DNA of 46,033 nucleotides, taken from Parvularia atlantis. Lineage: Eukaryota; Opisthokonta; Rotosphaerida. Made by a program: the position numbers and the translations under genes. The stretch is from assembly GCA_943704415.1 (NCBI GenBank), contig CALSCO010000263.1:1-46033 (forward strand), given 5' to 3'. The notes under the pieces were generated by a model that ran no database searches, had not been told where the DNA came from, and saw only the letters and a program-made list of their open reading frames with translations. Below are positions 30,786-41,044 of the stretch, one piece after another (position 1 is the stretch's first letter; the number at the start of each line of letters is the position of its first letter).

Positions 30786-32358
30786 CAGCAGCGGCCCGCG
30801 TGAGCCCCGTGGCGACCGCCAGCCGCGCGGCGACCGTCCGCCGCGTGCCGATCGGCCCCCGCGTGAGGGCGGCGGTGCGTGACGCGCGCTCTCTCCCCTC
30901 TCGGGTCACGTGCGGAGGGGGACGCAGGGTGCGGGGGCGCGGGGGCGCGGGGGCGTACACGCCTGATGAGACACATTCAACATTCTCGTACTAAGTTTCA
31001 GAGCGGGTTGTGGCGCATCTTTCCGCCCGTCCCGCAGTGCTCGAGACCTTGAATCACTCCACTCTGACCATCCGCCCGCCCCCCTCCGCCCTCTGCCCTG
31101 CACACCCCCCTCGCGCTGCTGCTGCTGCTGCTGCTGCTGCTGCATTGCCCGTCTCGGCGCATCGGCTCACTCGAGCGCACACCGCACCGCACCCGATCGC
31201 GATGCGCGCAAAAGATCGCCCACCGCGCACCGAGCCGCGCGAGCCCCGTGGCGACCGCCCGCCGCGTGGTGACCGTCCGCCGCGCTACGCGCGTGCGCAG
31301 GGCGAGCAGCCGGCCGGTGCGTTGCCGCGAGCGCACTGGCGCTGCGTCTGTGGCCTGACCGATCGCCGCAGCCGGTGGCGAGGGCGAGGGCGCTGCCGAG
31401 GTGCAGGACTACAACCCGAGCGAGGCGAGCTTCGACCGCCGCCCGTACGAGGGCTCGACCCGCGGCCGCTACGGCGGGCGCGGCCGTGGCGATGGCCGCA
31501 AGCGCGAGTTTGACCGCCGCGGCGCGCCGCACCACTCCGACGGCGCCAAGCACGAGACGCACGGCAAGGGCAACTGGGGCGCTGAGGGTGCTGCCGACGC
31601 GAGTGCGGAGCCCGCGGCGACCGAGGGTGCGTTTGGCGCTCGCTGCTGCCGCGGGCGTCTGACGCGAGGCGCACCTGGCGCAGACGGCGCTGCCGCCGCC
31701 ACCGGCACCGAGGAGGGCGCGCCGGCCGCCGACGCGACGCCCGCTGCGGCGCCCGCGGAGCGCCGCGAGGACCCTGATGACAACGTGCGCCGCCGTGACG
31801 CGGCCGCTTGCGCCGGCTGACGCGGTTGGGTGGCGCAGCTCAAGACGCTCGACGAGTGGAAGAAGCTCCAGAGCAAGCCCTCGATCGAGCTGCCCCCGGC
31901 GCGCAAGGCGAACGAGGGTGCCAACGAGGAGGAGTGGAAGGAGGCCGTCGTGCTCGACAAGACGGCCGAGGAGTTTTACTCCGGCAAGGTGCGCGGCACG
32001 CGATGCGCGCTGGTGCCAACTGCTGACACACGAGCCGCGCTCGCAGGGCGTCACCAAGGCGTCCAAGACCAAGGAGCCCAAGCCCGTCGTGCGTATCGAG
32101 GTGGAGATGAAGCGCTACCAGCCCGAGCGCTTCGACCGCGGCGGCGACCGCGGCGGCGACCGCGGCGGCGACCGCGGTGGCCGTGGTGGCGGCCGTGGCG
32201 GCGCGCCTCGCGGTGGCGGCCGGGGAGGCCGTGGCGGAGGCCGCGGCGGCTACTCGTCGGACCGCCCGCCGCGCGCGGACGCGCCCGCCAAGGGGCCCAA
32301 CGCGCCCGCCCTCAAGCTCGACGAGGCCAACTTCCCTGCGCTCGGCGCGGCGAAGTGA
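30592..32358 (+). CDS. SERBP1: SERBP1/Stm1 (HABP4/PAI-RBP1) family ribosome-binding protein
   Basis: RGG-rich, disordered protein of the family that occupies the mRNA channel of idle 80S ribosomes. Start at ATG 30592 (MANPFAVLTIEDDDEPEAPV), the typical N-F-F-x-L-x-x-D-D-E start. Exon 1 has a (CAG)9 Gln run and GDR/PPR repeats and ends at 30874. Intron 1 (30875 to about 31211) is much longer than any other here and carries a snoRNA. Later exons give YNPSEASFDRRPYEGSTRGR, GRKREFDRRGAPHHSDGAKH, and GKGNWGAEG, the HABP4/SERBP1 signature. LKTLDEWKKLQSKPSIELPP and KPVVRIEVEMKRYQPERFDR follow. A C-terminal RGG block leads to APALKLDEANFPALGAAK with TGA at 32356-32358, where NFPAL-G is also family-typical. 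Five or so introns. Confidence 0.88.
30757..30786 (+). repeat. (CAG)9-CGC tract in SERBP1 exon 1
   Basis: Nine CAG codons (poly-Gln) followed by CGC. It is the exact reverse complement of the tract at 31113-31142 in intron 1, giving a 30-bp inverted repeat. Confidence 0.9.
30964..31067 (+). ncRNA. Box C/D snoRNA in SERBP1 intron 1 (snR40/SNORD32-like)
   Basis: Box C is TGATGA at 30964-30969 and box D is CTGA at 31064-31067, 104 nt apart, inside the long first intron of SERBP1. Directly 5' of box D is AATCACTCCAC (31052-31062), complementary over 11 nt to the conserved 18S rRNA string GTGGAGTGATT, with G-U pairs extending it at both sides. By the D+5 rule, C31059 pairs with the second G of GGUGG. 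From memory of rRNA maps, that nucleotide is Gm1271 of yeast and Gm1328 of human, methylated under guidance of snR40 and SNORD32. G-rich sequence before box C and CCGCCC after box D could form an outer stem. I find no certain C'/D' pair or second guide. Location in an intron of a ribosome-linked gene is typical of host genes. Confidence 0.78.
31113..31142 (+). repeat. GCG-(CTG)9 tract in SERBP1 intron 1
   Basis: Nine CTG units preceded by GCG, the exact reverse complement of the exon-1 tract at 30757-30786. In the pre-mRNA the two could pair over 30 bp, enclosing the 5' splice site at 30875 and the snoRNA. Confidence 0.9.
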
Positions 32359-32655
32359 GGGTCCGAGTGCCGACCGCGCGCCCGCACGAGCGTTTTCAGC
32401 AGCATGCCTCTCCTCTCCCAGGGGTGTGTGCGGGCACGGTGCCCGTTCCAAAACTCGTTGTCTTTGCCATGTTCCATGGTCTTGAAAGGAAACAGGTGAA
32501 AGAAAACAGGTGGGACGATGCTGAGGGGGGGTCGGGGGTGAGGGCTGTGCGCGGGCCGAGTGCCGTGGTCGTGGGCAGCCGGCTGTTTGCGGTGTGCAAC
32601 CGAAGAGGATGCTCTAATGTTACTGCGGTGCGGGGTGATCGTGCTATTTTTTGCG
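32359..32655. other. Convergent 3' intergenic region
   Basis: About 300 nt between the stops of SERBP1 (plus) and the RasGAP gene (minus). It contains AT-richer patches (AAAGGAAACAGGTGAAAG near 32488, and TATTTTTT near 32645) that probably serve 3'-end formation on the two strands. No gene was seen. Confidence 0.4.
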
Positions 32656-35600
32656 TCACGCCACGCTGTGCTCGATGATGCGCGCCAAGCGCGGGTGCGA
32701 CAGGGTCCCGCCGTTGCTTGCCTTATTGGCCGCCGCCGCCTGCGCCGCCGCCAGCTTCTCGGCAAACTCGCGCGCGTACTGCCGCTCGTAGTCGAACTGG
32801 CGCTGCTCGAGCCGCGTGAGCACGGGGAACACAGCGCGCAGGTTGTCGTCCTGCGCGCGGCATGTCAGCATGAGCACGAACTGTAACCAGGCTGTGCCGC
32901 ACAGTGCTCTGGTCCGAGATCGTCTTGAGCTCTGCAAACTTCTCCACGCACAGGCGCTGCAGCGCTGACAGTTCGCGGCTCAGGTCCCGGTCGTCCAGCG
33001 CCGTGTTGATGTGGTGCTGCTCAAACGTGTCGTTTGGCGCGGGCATCTGCGGACGAGACGCGGCGGCGCTCAACGGCTCGCCGTGCCAACGCGGCGCGGC
33101 GCGGCGCGGCGACGGACCGAAAACTGCGCGATGAGTTGGCGCATGGCCTCTTGCCGCTCCTCCATGAACGGCAGCATCGCCGCCATGTACGGCTCCTTGT
33201 CGATCACGGGCACGAGGTTGGCCAGGCACTGGATCACCTTGGCGACGAGCGTGAGCGAGCGCGCCGGGCGGGTTGTCAGCGGCTCTGTCGCGCGGCAGGC
33301 GTGTAAGTCTGTGCGACAGCGAGGCTGCGGGCGGCGTGCCGTTCACGAGGCCGAACAGCGCCGGGTTGAGGATCGCGGGGCAGAAGAAGCGCAGGAAGAT
33401 AAACCCGCTGGCGCGCGGCGCTCAGTTTTCGGCGGTGCGGCAAGGCGGCCACCGCGCGCGCACCTCACGGCCGTGTACTGCTCGTCGCCCGTCTTGAACT
33501 TGCGGATGACCTCCTCGCGGATGTTGGCGAAGACGCGCTTGATCTCACTGCGTCGCACATGCTGCAATCAGCCGCACGTCGCGTGCGCACGCGGCCGGCG
33601 CACGGCGGGCAGTTGTCGACCGAGTACTGGATCGCCTTGAAGCACGAATCGCAGTACTGGTACAACCTCTTCTGGTTCTTCTTTGCGTCCTCGCCCTTCT
33701 CCAGCCGCGTCGGGTCGATCTGCCAGCCGGTGAGACGTCGCTTATGCGCGCGTGTCGACGGCGCACCTCGAGGCTGTCGCGCTCGACCGCGACCGAGCGC
33801 ACAAAGCTGGCCAGCGTCTCGTGCAGGTACTCGAGCCCGACCATCTTCATATACATGTCAATTACCTTTGTGCCGAGTGTGTTGCCGCGGAAGATGATGG
33901 CGGCGCGGTCTGCGAGAGGGTGCATCAGCAGACAGGCAGACAGCAGAGCAGCGTCGGGCGCACCCGTCTTGCGGATCTCAAGCGTCGTGAGCGTGCGCAC
34001 AAAGTTGGTCACGCGGTTGTTGAGCGCAAAGATGTTGACGAGTGTCCCTGTGAGCGACGGCGCAGTGAGCAGCGGCGGCGGCAGTGCACAGAAGCGCACG
34101 CACCGGCGGCCTCATCGAGTTGCGCGATAGCTACCTTCGCGATGGCCTCGGCGACGGTGAGCTCCGGGTCGATGATGATCTACCGGGGTGCACGCGGTGT
34201 CAGGGTGTCGTGTGCGCGCGCGTGCATGCTAAAAAAAAAACGCACGTCGAGCAGCTGGCGGTACTCGCTGAACGGCATAATCTTCTCAAGCTGCGTTCGC
34301 GCGGTGTCAGCTCAAGGTCACAGTGTCGATGTGTGCGCGCACCGTCAGCGTTAGCTTGAGCCGCAGCAGGCCAAAGCCCTCGTCCACGGCCGTCGAGACG
34401 TTTCCCTCGACCGTCGTGCTGCGCGACTTACCGATGGACCCGTCACCGTGGCTGCTGTTGAGCTTACGCTTGAGCATGCTCCTGCGCGCACACGTCAGGC
34501 TCCGATGCACAGCGGAGGTGCAGCGCGCGCACCGGTTCGGCTGCAGACGCTCGTGCGCGCGCACGACGAACCACTGGTCGATCGCGCGCCCGTGCCGGAA
34601 CATGTTGAGGTCGACCTCGACGACGCCTGCACACCGTACACGCGTCAGCGGGGGGGGCCAGCACGCACGCGCGCACGCGCGCCGCACCGAGCCTGCAGTC
34701 GGTGTCGCGCTTGTTCTTGCGGTCGCTGACGTTGTTGATGAGCAGCACGAGCGACGAGGTCTCGTGTGTGATCTCGGAGCTGTGGGGCGTGTGTGAGCGC
34801 TGCCTCAGTGGATGGGCCGGCGGACGCACTCGAAGAAGAACTCGTGCGCCCAGAACGGGTTGGTCGAGGCGTGCTTGGGCAGCGTCGTGGCGCGGTTGAT
34901 GCCGTCCACGAGGATCACGGCGTACGGCGACGGCTTGGTGCTCGCGTTCAGACCGATGTTGCTCCCTGCCCGCACAGCATCAGCACAGGGTACTGACGGG
35001 CAGCCGCAGCCGCGCGCACCCTCCATCACGTGCACGCGCAGCGTCGCGATGACCTTGAACGGCTCGTCGCGGCGCACGGCTGATGCACGCCTGGCGGTGC
35101 GTTGCGGCCAAATCAGTTGCGCATCGCTGCAGCGGCACTCAGCGGGACGCACGCAGCCCGCGACTCTTGCATCGCCGCGGCGTCCTTGCTGCCCTTGCGC
35201 GGGAGCGACATGGACGTGTGACGCCTGCGGATGGGTGCGATGAGCGCGGCGGGGAAGCTCGGCGTGGTGTCGACCTGCGACGGGCGGCGGGATCGTGTCG
35301 GCACCAAGGCACCGAGGGTGGGCCAGTAGGGCACGCACGTCGTCCTCGCCCGGGTGGATCGTCCGCAGCACCGTCACCCACCGGTTGCGCTCGGCCACGG
35401 TCGGCGCGAGCAGGCGCAGCTCCTCGCCGTTGATGAAGCGCATGCAAAACTCCTCGTTGGCGCAGTTTTCCTTGTTGATGATGATCGCGTGGGTGAGGTC
35501 GCGCACGGCCAGCGGTACCGCGCCCGCGCCCTTGTCGCGCTCGTTGTACTCCTCCAGGTAGAAGCCGCGCTTGGCGTAGAGGAACGCCTTCCACTTGGAA

Positions 35601-35874
35601 AAGCCCCCTTTGGCGGCACAGCAGCGTGAGACGCGTTCACGACGGACACGGAACGCGCACGCGACGCACCCACGTGGCGCTTCAGCACCGTCTCAAAGTC
35701 GGCCAGGTTGGGCGGCACGATGAGCGTCCGCGGCACGTTGGCGACGACCTGCATCCCGTCTGCGTCCAACGGCGCATCAGCCACGGCGCGCACGTCACAC
35801 GCGCATGCCAGCGGCGCCGCACCCGTCACGCCGGCACCGGCGGGCGGCGTGGTGCTCGACGAGCGCCGGTGCAT
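32656..35874 (-). CDS. PH-C2-RasGAP protein (Ras GTPase-activating)
   Basis: Switches off Ras-type GTPases at membranes. Start at ATG 35874 (MHRRSSSTTPPAGAGVTG). The PH domain is WKAFLYAKRGFYLEEYNERD through RWVTVLRTIHPGEDD. The C2 region is FKVIATLRVHVMEGA, YAVILVDGINRATTLPKHAS, and NPFWAHEFFFE. The RasGAP domain has FSEYRQLLDV, IFRGNTLGTKVIDMYMKMVG (the Arg of F-R-G-N is the catalytic arginine finger), YLHETLASFVRSV, and GFIFLRFFCPAILNPALFGL (the family signature). RSLTLVAKVIQCLANLVPVI follows. The C-terminus is a coiled coil, LTRLEQRQFDYERQYAREFA, and it ends RLARIIEHSVA with stop at 32656. Domain order matches RASA/SynGAP-type proteins. About fourteen introns; one carries a T10 run just after its donor. 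An upstream GTG-led extension exists, but ATG 35874 is the first in-frame ATG. Confidence 0.88.
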
Positions 35875-35984
35875 CGTCCGTCTGCGTCGTGGTTGGGGCG
35901 GGTGGTCCAGCACGTCAACAAAAGAACGACAAACGCGCGATCACCGTGCAACGCGCCGCGACCACTTGTGGGCCGAGCGCGCAC

Positions 35985-36027
<43 letters not shown>

Positions 36028-36433
36028 CGAGCAGCACGGTGGCGCGCAGCAGGCGGCACGCGCAGAGGCGCAGAGCTATCTTTGGCTCGCGGCCGCGTGA
36101 CGACGTGCGCCGCGCCTCCCGCGCGCCCCATGACCGCACAGAGAGCGTGCGGCGAAGGGGGGCCGGCCGCACGCGCGCGCACCACAGGCAGAGCACGGCA
36201 CGCAGCGCGAGGGCGGGGGCACGACGCGCGCGGTGAGAGGCGGGCGAGCGGCATCGTGATGGTGGTTCCAGCGAGCCCGCGAAACATGAGCTGCAGAGCG
36301 CGTGAGCGACCGATTGCGGAAACATGAGTGCAGACCGCGCAGTGTTTTTTTGCTCGTTCCGGTGCCGCGAGGCTTCGTTGAGTTCTTGCCACACGATTCA
36401 AGTGCTATGTAGAGTCACAAATGAGCGCGCAGG
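35875..36433. other. Intergenic region with (CAG)13
   Basis: About 560 nt between the RasGAP start and the MFS stop, both on the minus strand, so it holds the RasGAP promoter/leader and the MFS 3' end. The only structured element is the (CAG)13 run. Otherwise it is GC-rich with no convincing gene. Confidence 0.4.
35987..36025. repeat. (CAG)13 trinucleotide run
   Basis: Thirteen uninterrupted CAG units on the plus strand, CTG in the direction of RasGAP transcription, 113 nt upstream of the RasGAP ATG. It lies outside any gene I can support, so it would be a leader or promoter repeat. Confidence 0.9.
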
Positions 36434-39177
36434 TCACCGCCCGAACCGCAGCACCGGCTGGTCGTCCAAGTCGTCCGCGTCGAGCCGCCCGTCATCATCG
36501 TCGTCTGAGCCGAGCGCGCCTGCGGCCGTCAGCGCGACCACGTCCTCGTCGTGGCTGTCGCCCATCTTGCCGAGCTCGATCGCGCCCGCGTTGTCGCCGC
36601 GGCTGCACTCGCCCGGCGGCAGCGGTACCTTGACAAACTGGCGCTCGATCGAGTTCGGGTAGAAGAACGACAGCGCAAAGATCACCGCGCCGAGCACGGC
36701 GACAAAAAGCCTGCGAGCATGTGAGCGCGCGACGTACGCGCGCGGGCGACGCACCACACGATGAACGAGTGAAACGGGAACTGCGCCGAGCCCGTGAACG
36801 ACCACATGAGCCCGCCCATGGCCGGGCCGAACGCGCGGACGCCTGATTGTGCGCGCGCGACCGTGAGCCACGCTAGCGCCAGACCCGTGCACACGCACTC
36901 GAGGCCCACGTCTGGCCGATGCCGTTGGCGAGGCCCAGCTTCTCGCGCGGGACCGAGTTGTTGACGAAGACCATGACGGGCGTGAACGAGTTCTGCGGCG
37001 CGCGCATTAGGCCGAGCACTCACGTTGTCGTCGACCACCGCACCAGGCCGATAATGCCGCGCAGGCACACGTTGGCGATCAGCACGACCCAGAGCATTGT
37101 CCCACCCAGGCCGGTGTAGACGTAGTGCGTGATCGGGTAGATGATGCACATGGGCACGCTCAGCAGCACAGAGATTCGGAACAGGCGCTGTCGCGCGGCC
37201 GGCCGTCAGTCGCGGCACACGGCGAGATCGCACGCACCATCAGGCCAACGCGCTTCGAGATCGCCTTGAAGAAGGCGAGGTTGTATACGATCGACACGCC
37301 GCCGAGCACGCCCAGCGCGATGCCAATCTCGGACGAGGTGAAGCCGAGCCCCTGGTTGTCGACGCTCTCGCGGCTGTGCGCACGCGGCGTTAACCACTGC
37401 AGTCAGTAGACGCACGCGCGCGTTGCCGCACCAGTACAGCGGGAAGATCTCGTCGATCCAGATGTAGAACAGCGCGATAAGCCCATACATCATGGTACAG
37501 TACCAGACAAGGCGCATCGAATGCGGCACGTAGCTCTCCGGCGGCGGGTCGAGCCCGATCTGAGAGCTGCGCGTGCGTGTCCACCAGCTCGGCTGAGGTC
37601 GCCGACGGGCGCACAGACCCGCCCGCACCTCGAGCTCTTGATGAGGATGCCCGACGAGCCCAGCATCGGGAACGGCGCGCGCTGGCGCACGCTCGGCGTC
37701 GGCGGCGACGAGGGGCTGGTCGACGGCGTGCGGTCGTCGGCGTCTGCGACCACTCTGTGGGGTCAGCAACGGCGTGACGAGTCGCTTGCAGGGTGCACCG
37801 TTGAGCGTCGTCGTCGACACGTCGTTGATGAACGAGTCCTCGACCGCCCCGGCCTCGAGCGCCTCCTCCTCGTCCTCGGCCAGCCGCGCGTGCTCGCCCT
37901 CGCCGTGCGCCTCGTCGTTGCCGACCTGGCTGTACCGCTCGGCGGGACGCGCGGCGAGATGCGTGTGGCTCAGGAGCGACGCGAGTGACGCGAGCGAGCC
38001 CCTTGCGCGCTTGTGCCAGGCCTCGCGCGGCAGGGCGCCGTCCTCCTCCTGCGTTGCGCCGCGTCAGACCTTGCAGCAGCCCGGCGCACACGAACGGCGC
38101 TCACCGCAACGGGCACGTGCTTCGCTGCCATGTCCGCAATCACCTCGTCGGCCTCTTTCATGATAAACCAGATGACAACGAAGCCGCACACGCTTACCGC
38201 GCCCGCAAACAGGCACGGCAGCAGGTATGGGACTGCGAGCGGCGCGTCAGCACGGCCAAAACGGGGCCACGAGACGCACACTGTCCGAAGAGGCCGTCGC
38301 GCGGGAATGCGTCCGGATACTGCACGCCGTGCGAGCGATCAGCGCGGGCTGTGGGGATGGCCGGCCGCGTGCCTTGTCGGCGGGCTCTGACAGGAAGCCG
38401 CCAATCATCGGCGCGAGGATCGAGCCGATGGCCCATGCGCCGCTGAGCAGCGCCATCGCGTGCGCCGAGTTGCTCGAGTCGGTCACGCGCCCTGCCCGCC
38501 GCGCATGCGCTTTCGTCAGCCTCACGCGGCACACGTGCGCGCAAGCTGCGCTCGGACCGAGGTAGCTGCGAGCCGCGCGTTAGCTACCCACAGCGGCGAC
38601 GGTGCGCGATCATGCACCTCTTGACGACCGATAGATTGCCGTTGAAGACGCCTGTGATCGGCGGGCGCGTCAGCCGCACGGCGCGCGGCGTCGACGGCAC
38701 GCGGCGCACCGGTCGCTATCCGCAGGGCGACGGCCATGGGCACGCTCTGGCTGAAGCCAAACGCGAACATGCACGCGGCTGTGGCACCGACGCTGAAGAG
38801 CACGCACGGGCGCGCGCCCACGCGGTCGGCGAGGCGGCCCCAGACGAATGAGCTGCCGACCCTGCGCCGCCGCGCCGTGAGCGCGACCCATCCACCCCAC
38901 GCAGCACACGACGAGGCGCACTGGCCCAGCGCGAACGAGGCCGCGACCAGGCCCGAGTACAGCCCGACCATCTCCTCGGGGATGCCCTCGAAGTCGGCGA
39001 CCATGAACGCGACAAAGGGCAGCAGCACGGTCATGCTGCACGCACACGAGCACGTCAGCATCGACTGCGCAGCACGCAGGCAGCACGCAACTGGAACGCC
39101 TCCGACAGCTGCACAAACAGCACGACGACCATCGGCGCGCGGGGCAGCGGCGTCTCGACGACGACAGCGACCGACAT
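36434..39177 (-). CDS. Major facilitator superfamily transporter, ZIF1/DHA1-like
   Basis: Twelve-helix carrier, probably exporting small organic molecules or metal chelates. Start at ATG 39177 (MSVAVVVETPLPRAPMVVVL), spliced to TVLLPFVAFMVADFEG. The first half has IPEEMVGLYSGLVAASFALG, SSFVWGRLADRVGARPCVLF (the G-x-L-a-D-r-x-G-R signature between helices 2 and 3), FGFSQSVPMAVALRIATGA, FNGNLSVVKE, and SGAWAIGSILAPMIGGFLSE, then YLLPCLFAGAVSVCGFVVIW. A long acidic/Ser-rich central loop follows. The second half has MRLVWYCTMMYGLIALFYIW, FTSSEIGIALGVLGGVSIVY, VMVFVNNSVPREKLGLANGI, and FGPAMGGLMWSF. The C-terminus is acidic (GSDDDDDGRLDADDLDDQ) and ends PVLRFGR at 36434. FNGN and GP-x-x-GG blocks fit plant ZIF1 and fungal relatives. 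About ten introns. Confidence 0.85.
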
Positions 39178-39225
39178 CCGAGTCGGCGCCGCCGCCGCAC
39201 CTTATCGATTGTCGAGCTGTCACGC
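39178..39225. promoter_or_regulatory. 48-nt divergent interval between MFS and SHFL-like genes
   Basis: The two start codons are 48 nt apart. The interval contains ATCGAT and GTCGAG, again a TCGA-centred pattern, and no TATA box. The SHFL-like start depends on the first splice described there. Confidence 0.4.
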
Positions 39226-40992
39226 ATGTCGCCGCCACGTGGTGCGCCCGCCTTGCCAACTGCCGGAACGCGGCGTCTGAGCGGCGTCGCCAGCGCGTTT
39301 CGTGTCGGTACGGTGCACGCTCGCGCCCGCGCACGTCTCGACGTTCGTGGAAGGGACGGACCTGGCGCGCGCCGTGTGCAGTGAGTGCGGCGGGCGCCTG
39401 CTGCCGCCGATGCGCGATAGCGAGGTGCCGCCAGGGCGCGCGTTCTTCGCGTGCAGCGCGTGCGAGGCGCAGTGGCGCCGCGAGGAGTGGCGCGCGGGGG
39501 TGGCCAATCAGTGCGGCTGGGCCGAGTGCGCCACGCGCCCGCTCTGCACGCCGTACCTGGTGCGCGCGTGCGCCCTGTGCGATGCGCGTTGTTGATCTGT
39601 CCTGCGCAGGTGCTGCCAGCGAGATCGAGCTCGCCTGGGACACGATCTCGTTCACGGTCGCGAGCGATGTCGTCACCGATGCGCATCCGCCGTCACTCAT
39701 CAGCTGGATGAGCGCCGCGCCGGTCGCGCTGCCTCCCGCTGCTACCATGACCGCCGTGCCTGCCGTGCAGGCCACGCGGCCCGCTGTGCAAGCTGTGCCC
39801 ACAGTGCAGCCCGCCGCTGCTCAGCCGCCCAAGCCGGCCGCCCAGCTCATGCAGCCCGCCGTGCAAGCTGTGCCTGCCCCTGCTCAGCCGCCCAAGCCTT
39901 CCGCACTCGCCGCTACCGTGCCGCAGCCGCCCAAGCCGATCACGCCCCCAGCTCAGCCCGCGCCCCCGACGCAGCCCAAGCCAGCGCAGCCGCTCAAGCC
40001 AGCCGCACCAGCCGCACCGCAGCCAATGCCCTCAGCTCCACGAGCGCAGGTTAAGCCGTACAGCCTGCCGACGACCGCGGCCATCTCCGCGCTGGACAAA
40101 AAGCAGCGCATCGCCTGCGCCTTCCTCTGCGGGCACTGCAACCGCTACTGGATGCAGTACGTTATGCCGCACAAGCTCGTCTCGCGCTGCTTCAGGTGCC
40201 ATCAGTCGTACAAGAGTCTCAAGCCCTCGGAGGAGCCGAGCGGCGTGGGCTTCTTCATGTGCCAGTTGGTCAACGTGGACCTTCGGAAGTGCGACAGCAG
40301 CAGCACAGAGACGTGCCGCCGCCAATGGACCTCGGCGCCCGCCGCGCGCAACATCAGCCAGAAGTGCTACGGCCGCGCGGGTCTTTGCAAGGCACCGATT
40401 TTGCCGGCCGTTGTGCGTGCCGCACATCGCTTGTGTTGCTGTTCGCCCTCTGACGGACAGCACCCAGGTGATCCCGTACTTCCACCTGCAAGACAAGACC
40501 ATTCAGACGCGCGGCCGGAAGCCGACCAAGAACAAGCACGAGTGCGAGGAGTGCGAGGGCCTCGACCGCTGCCCGCTCGTGCACCGCAAGTGCGCCGTCT
40601 CGCAGCCGCACGACTCGACCGGGTCGACGATCTCGCTGGGCCCGAACGAGCTCAGCATGTTTCTCAACAACGACACTGCGGCCAAGTACGCCGAGCGTGC
40701 TAAACTTCACAAGTACCACGATGTCGACCTGCCGTTGCTGGACGACATGCGCATCCCGCGCGACTTTGCCGACGGCACCTTTGCAGAAGTTGACGCGACG
40801 ACGGACGACACGGATGACGACATCGACGACTCAGACTTTGACCGCCCGCAGTCGCCCGACGCGCGCCTGTCGGACGGCGACTCGGACGACGACCCGGACG
40901 ACGACGACGACGGCCCGCTGCAGCCGCTGCCGAGCCGCACCAACCCGGGCGCGCGGCTGCCGCTGCGCCGCTCAGGCCACTGGCAACGATAG
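39226..40992 (+). CDS. Shiftless (SHFL/C19orf66)-like zinc-ribbon protein with duplicated ribbon and Pro-rich linker
   Basis: The first exon is MSPPR from ATG 39226. A 52-nt intron joins it in phase to ARFVSVRCTL; that second exon alone has only a GTG. The N-terminal part has zinc-type pairs: CSECGGRLLPP, then FFACSACEAQWRREEWRAGV and NQCGWAECATRPLC. A long Pro/Ala/Gln linker (QPPKP repeats) follows. The next block, LCGHCNRYWMQYVMPHKLVS then RCFRCHQSYKSL, parallels the SHFL pattern C-x-x-C-x-x-x-W...KPVSRCRRC. GVGFFMCQLVN, CRRQWTSAPAARNISQKCYG, and after one intron VIPYFHLQDKT parallel its second ribbon. CEECEGLDRCPLVHRKCAVS and HDSTGSTISLG parallel the SHFL end (HPRS...H-S-S-G-S-T). It finishes with a strongly acidic tail. 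In vertebrates SHFL binds ribosomes and RNA and suppresses programmed frameshifting. The same role here is only inference. Confidence 0.6.
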
Positions 40993-41044
40993 AGAGCTGT
41001 TCTGTTTTTGTTCACAACCAGTGGTACATCGATTTGCTTGTCTT

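Noticed and set aside
31000-31015. D'-type guide upstream of CAGA (AAGTTT) in the snoRNA
   Set aside because: Only about seven bases match 18S rRNA, which is too short to call a second target.
38736-40703. One long plus-strand frame of 655 codons
   Set aside because: Its first part is antisense to conserved MFS exons. Only the part after about 39600 is the SHFL-like gene, which reaches its N-terminus by splicing.
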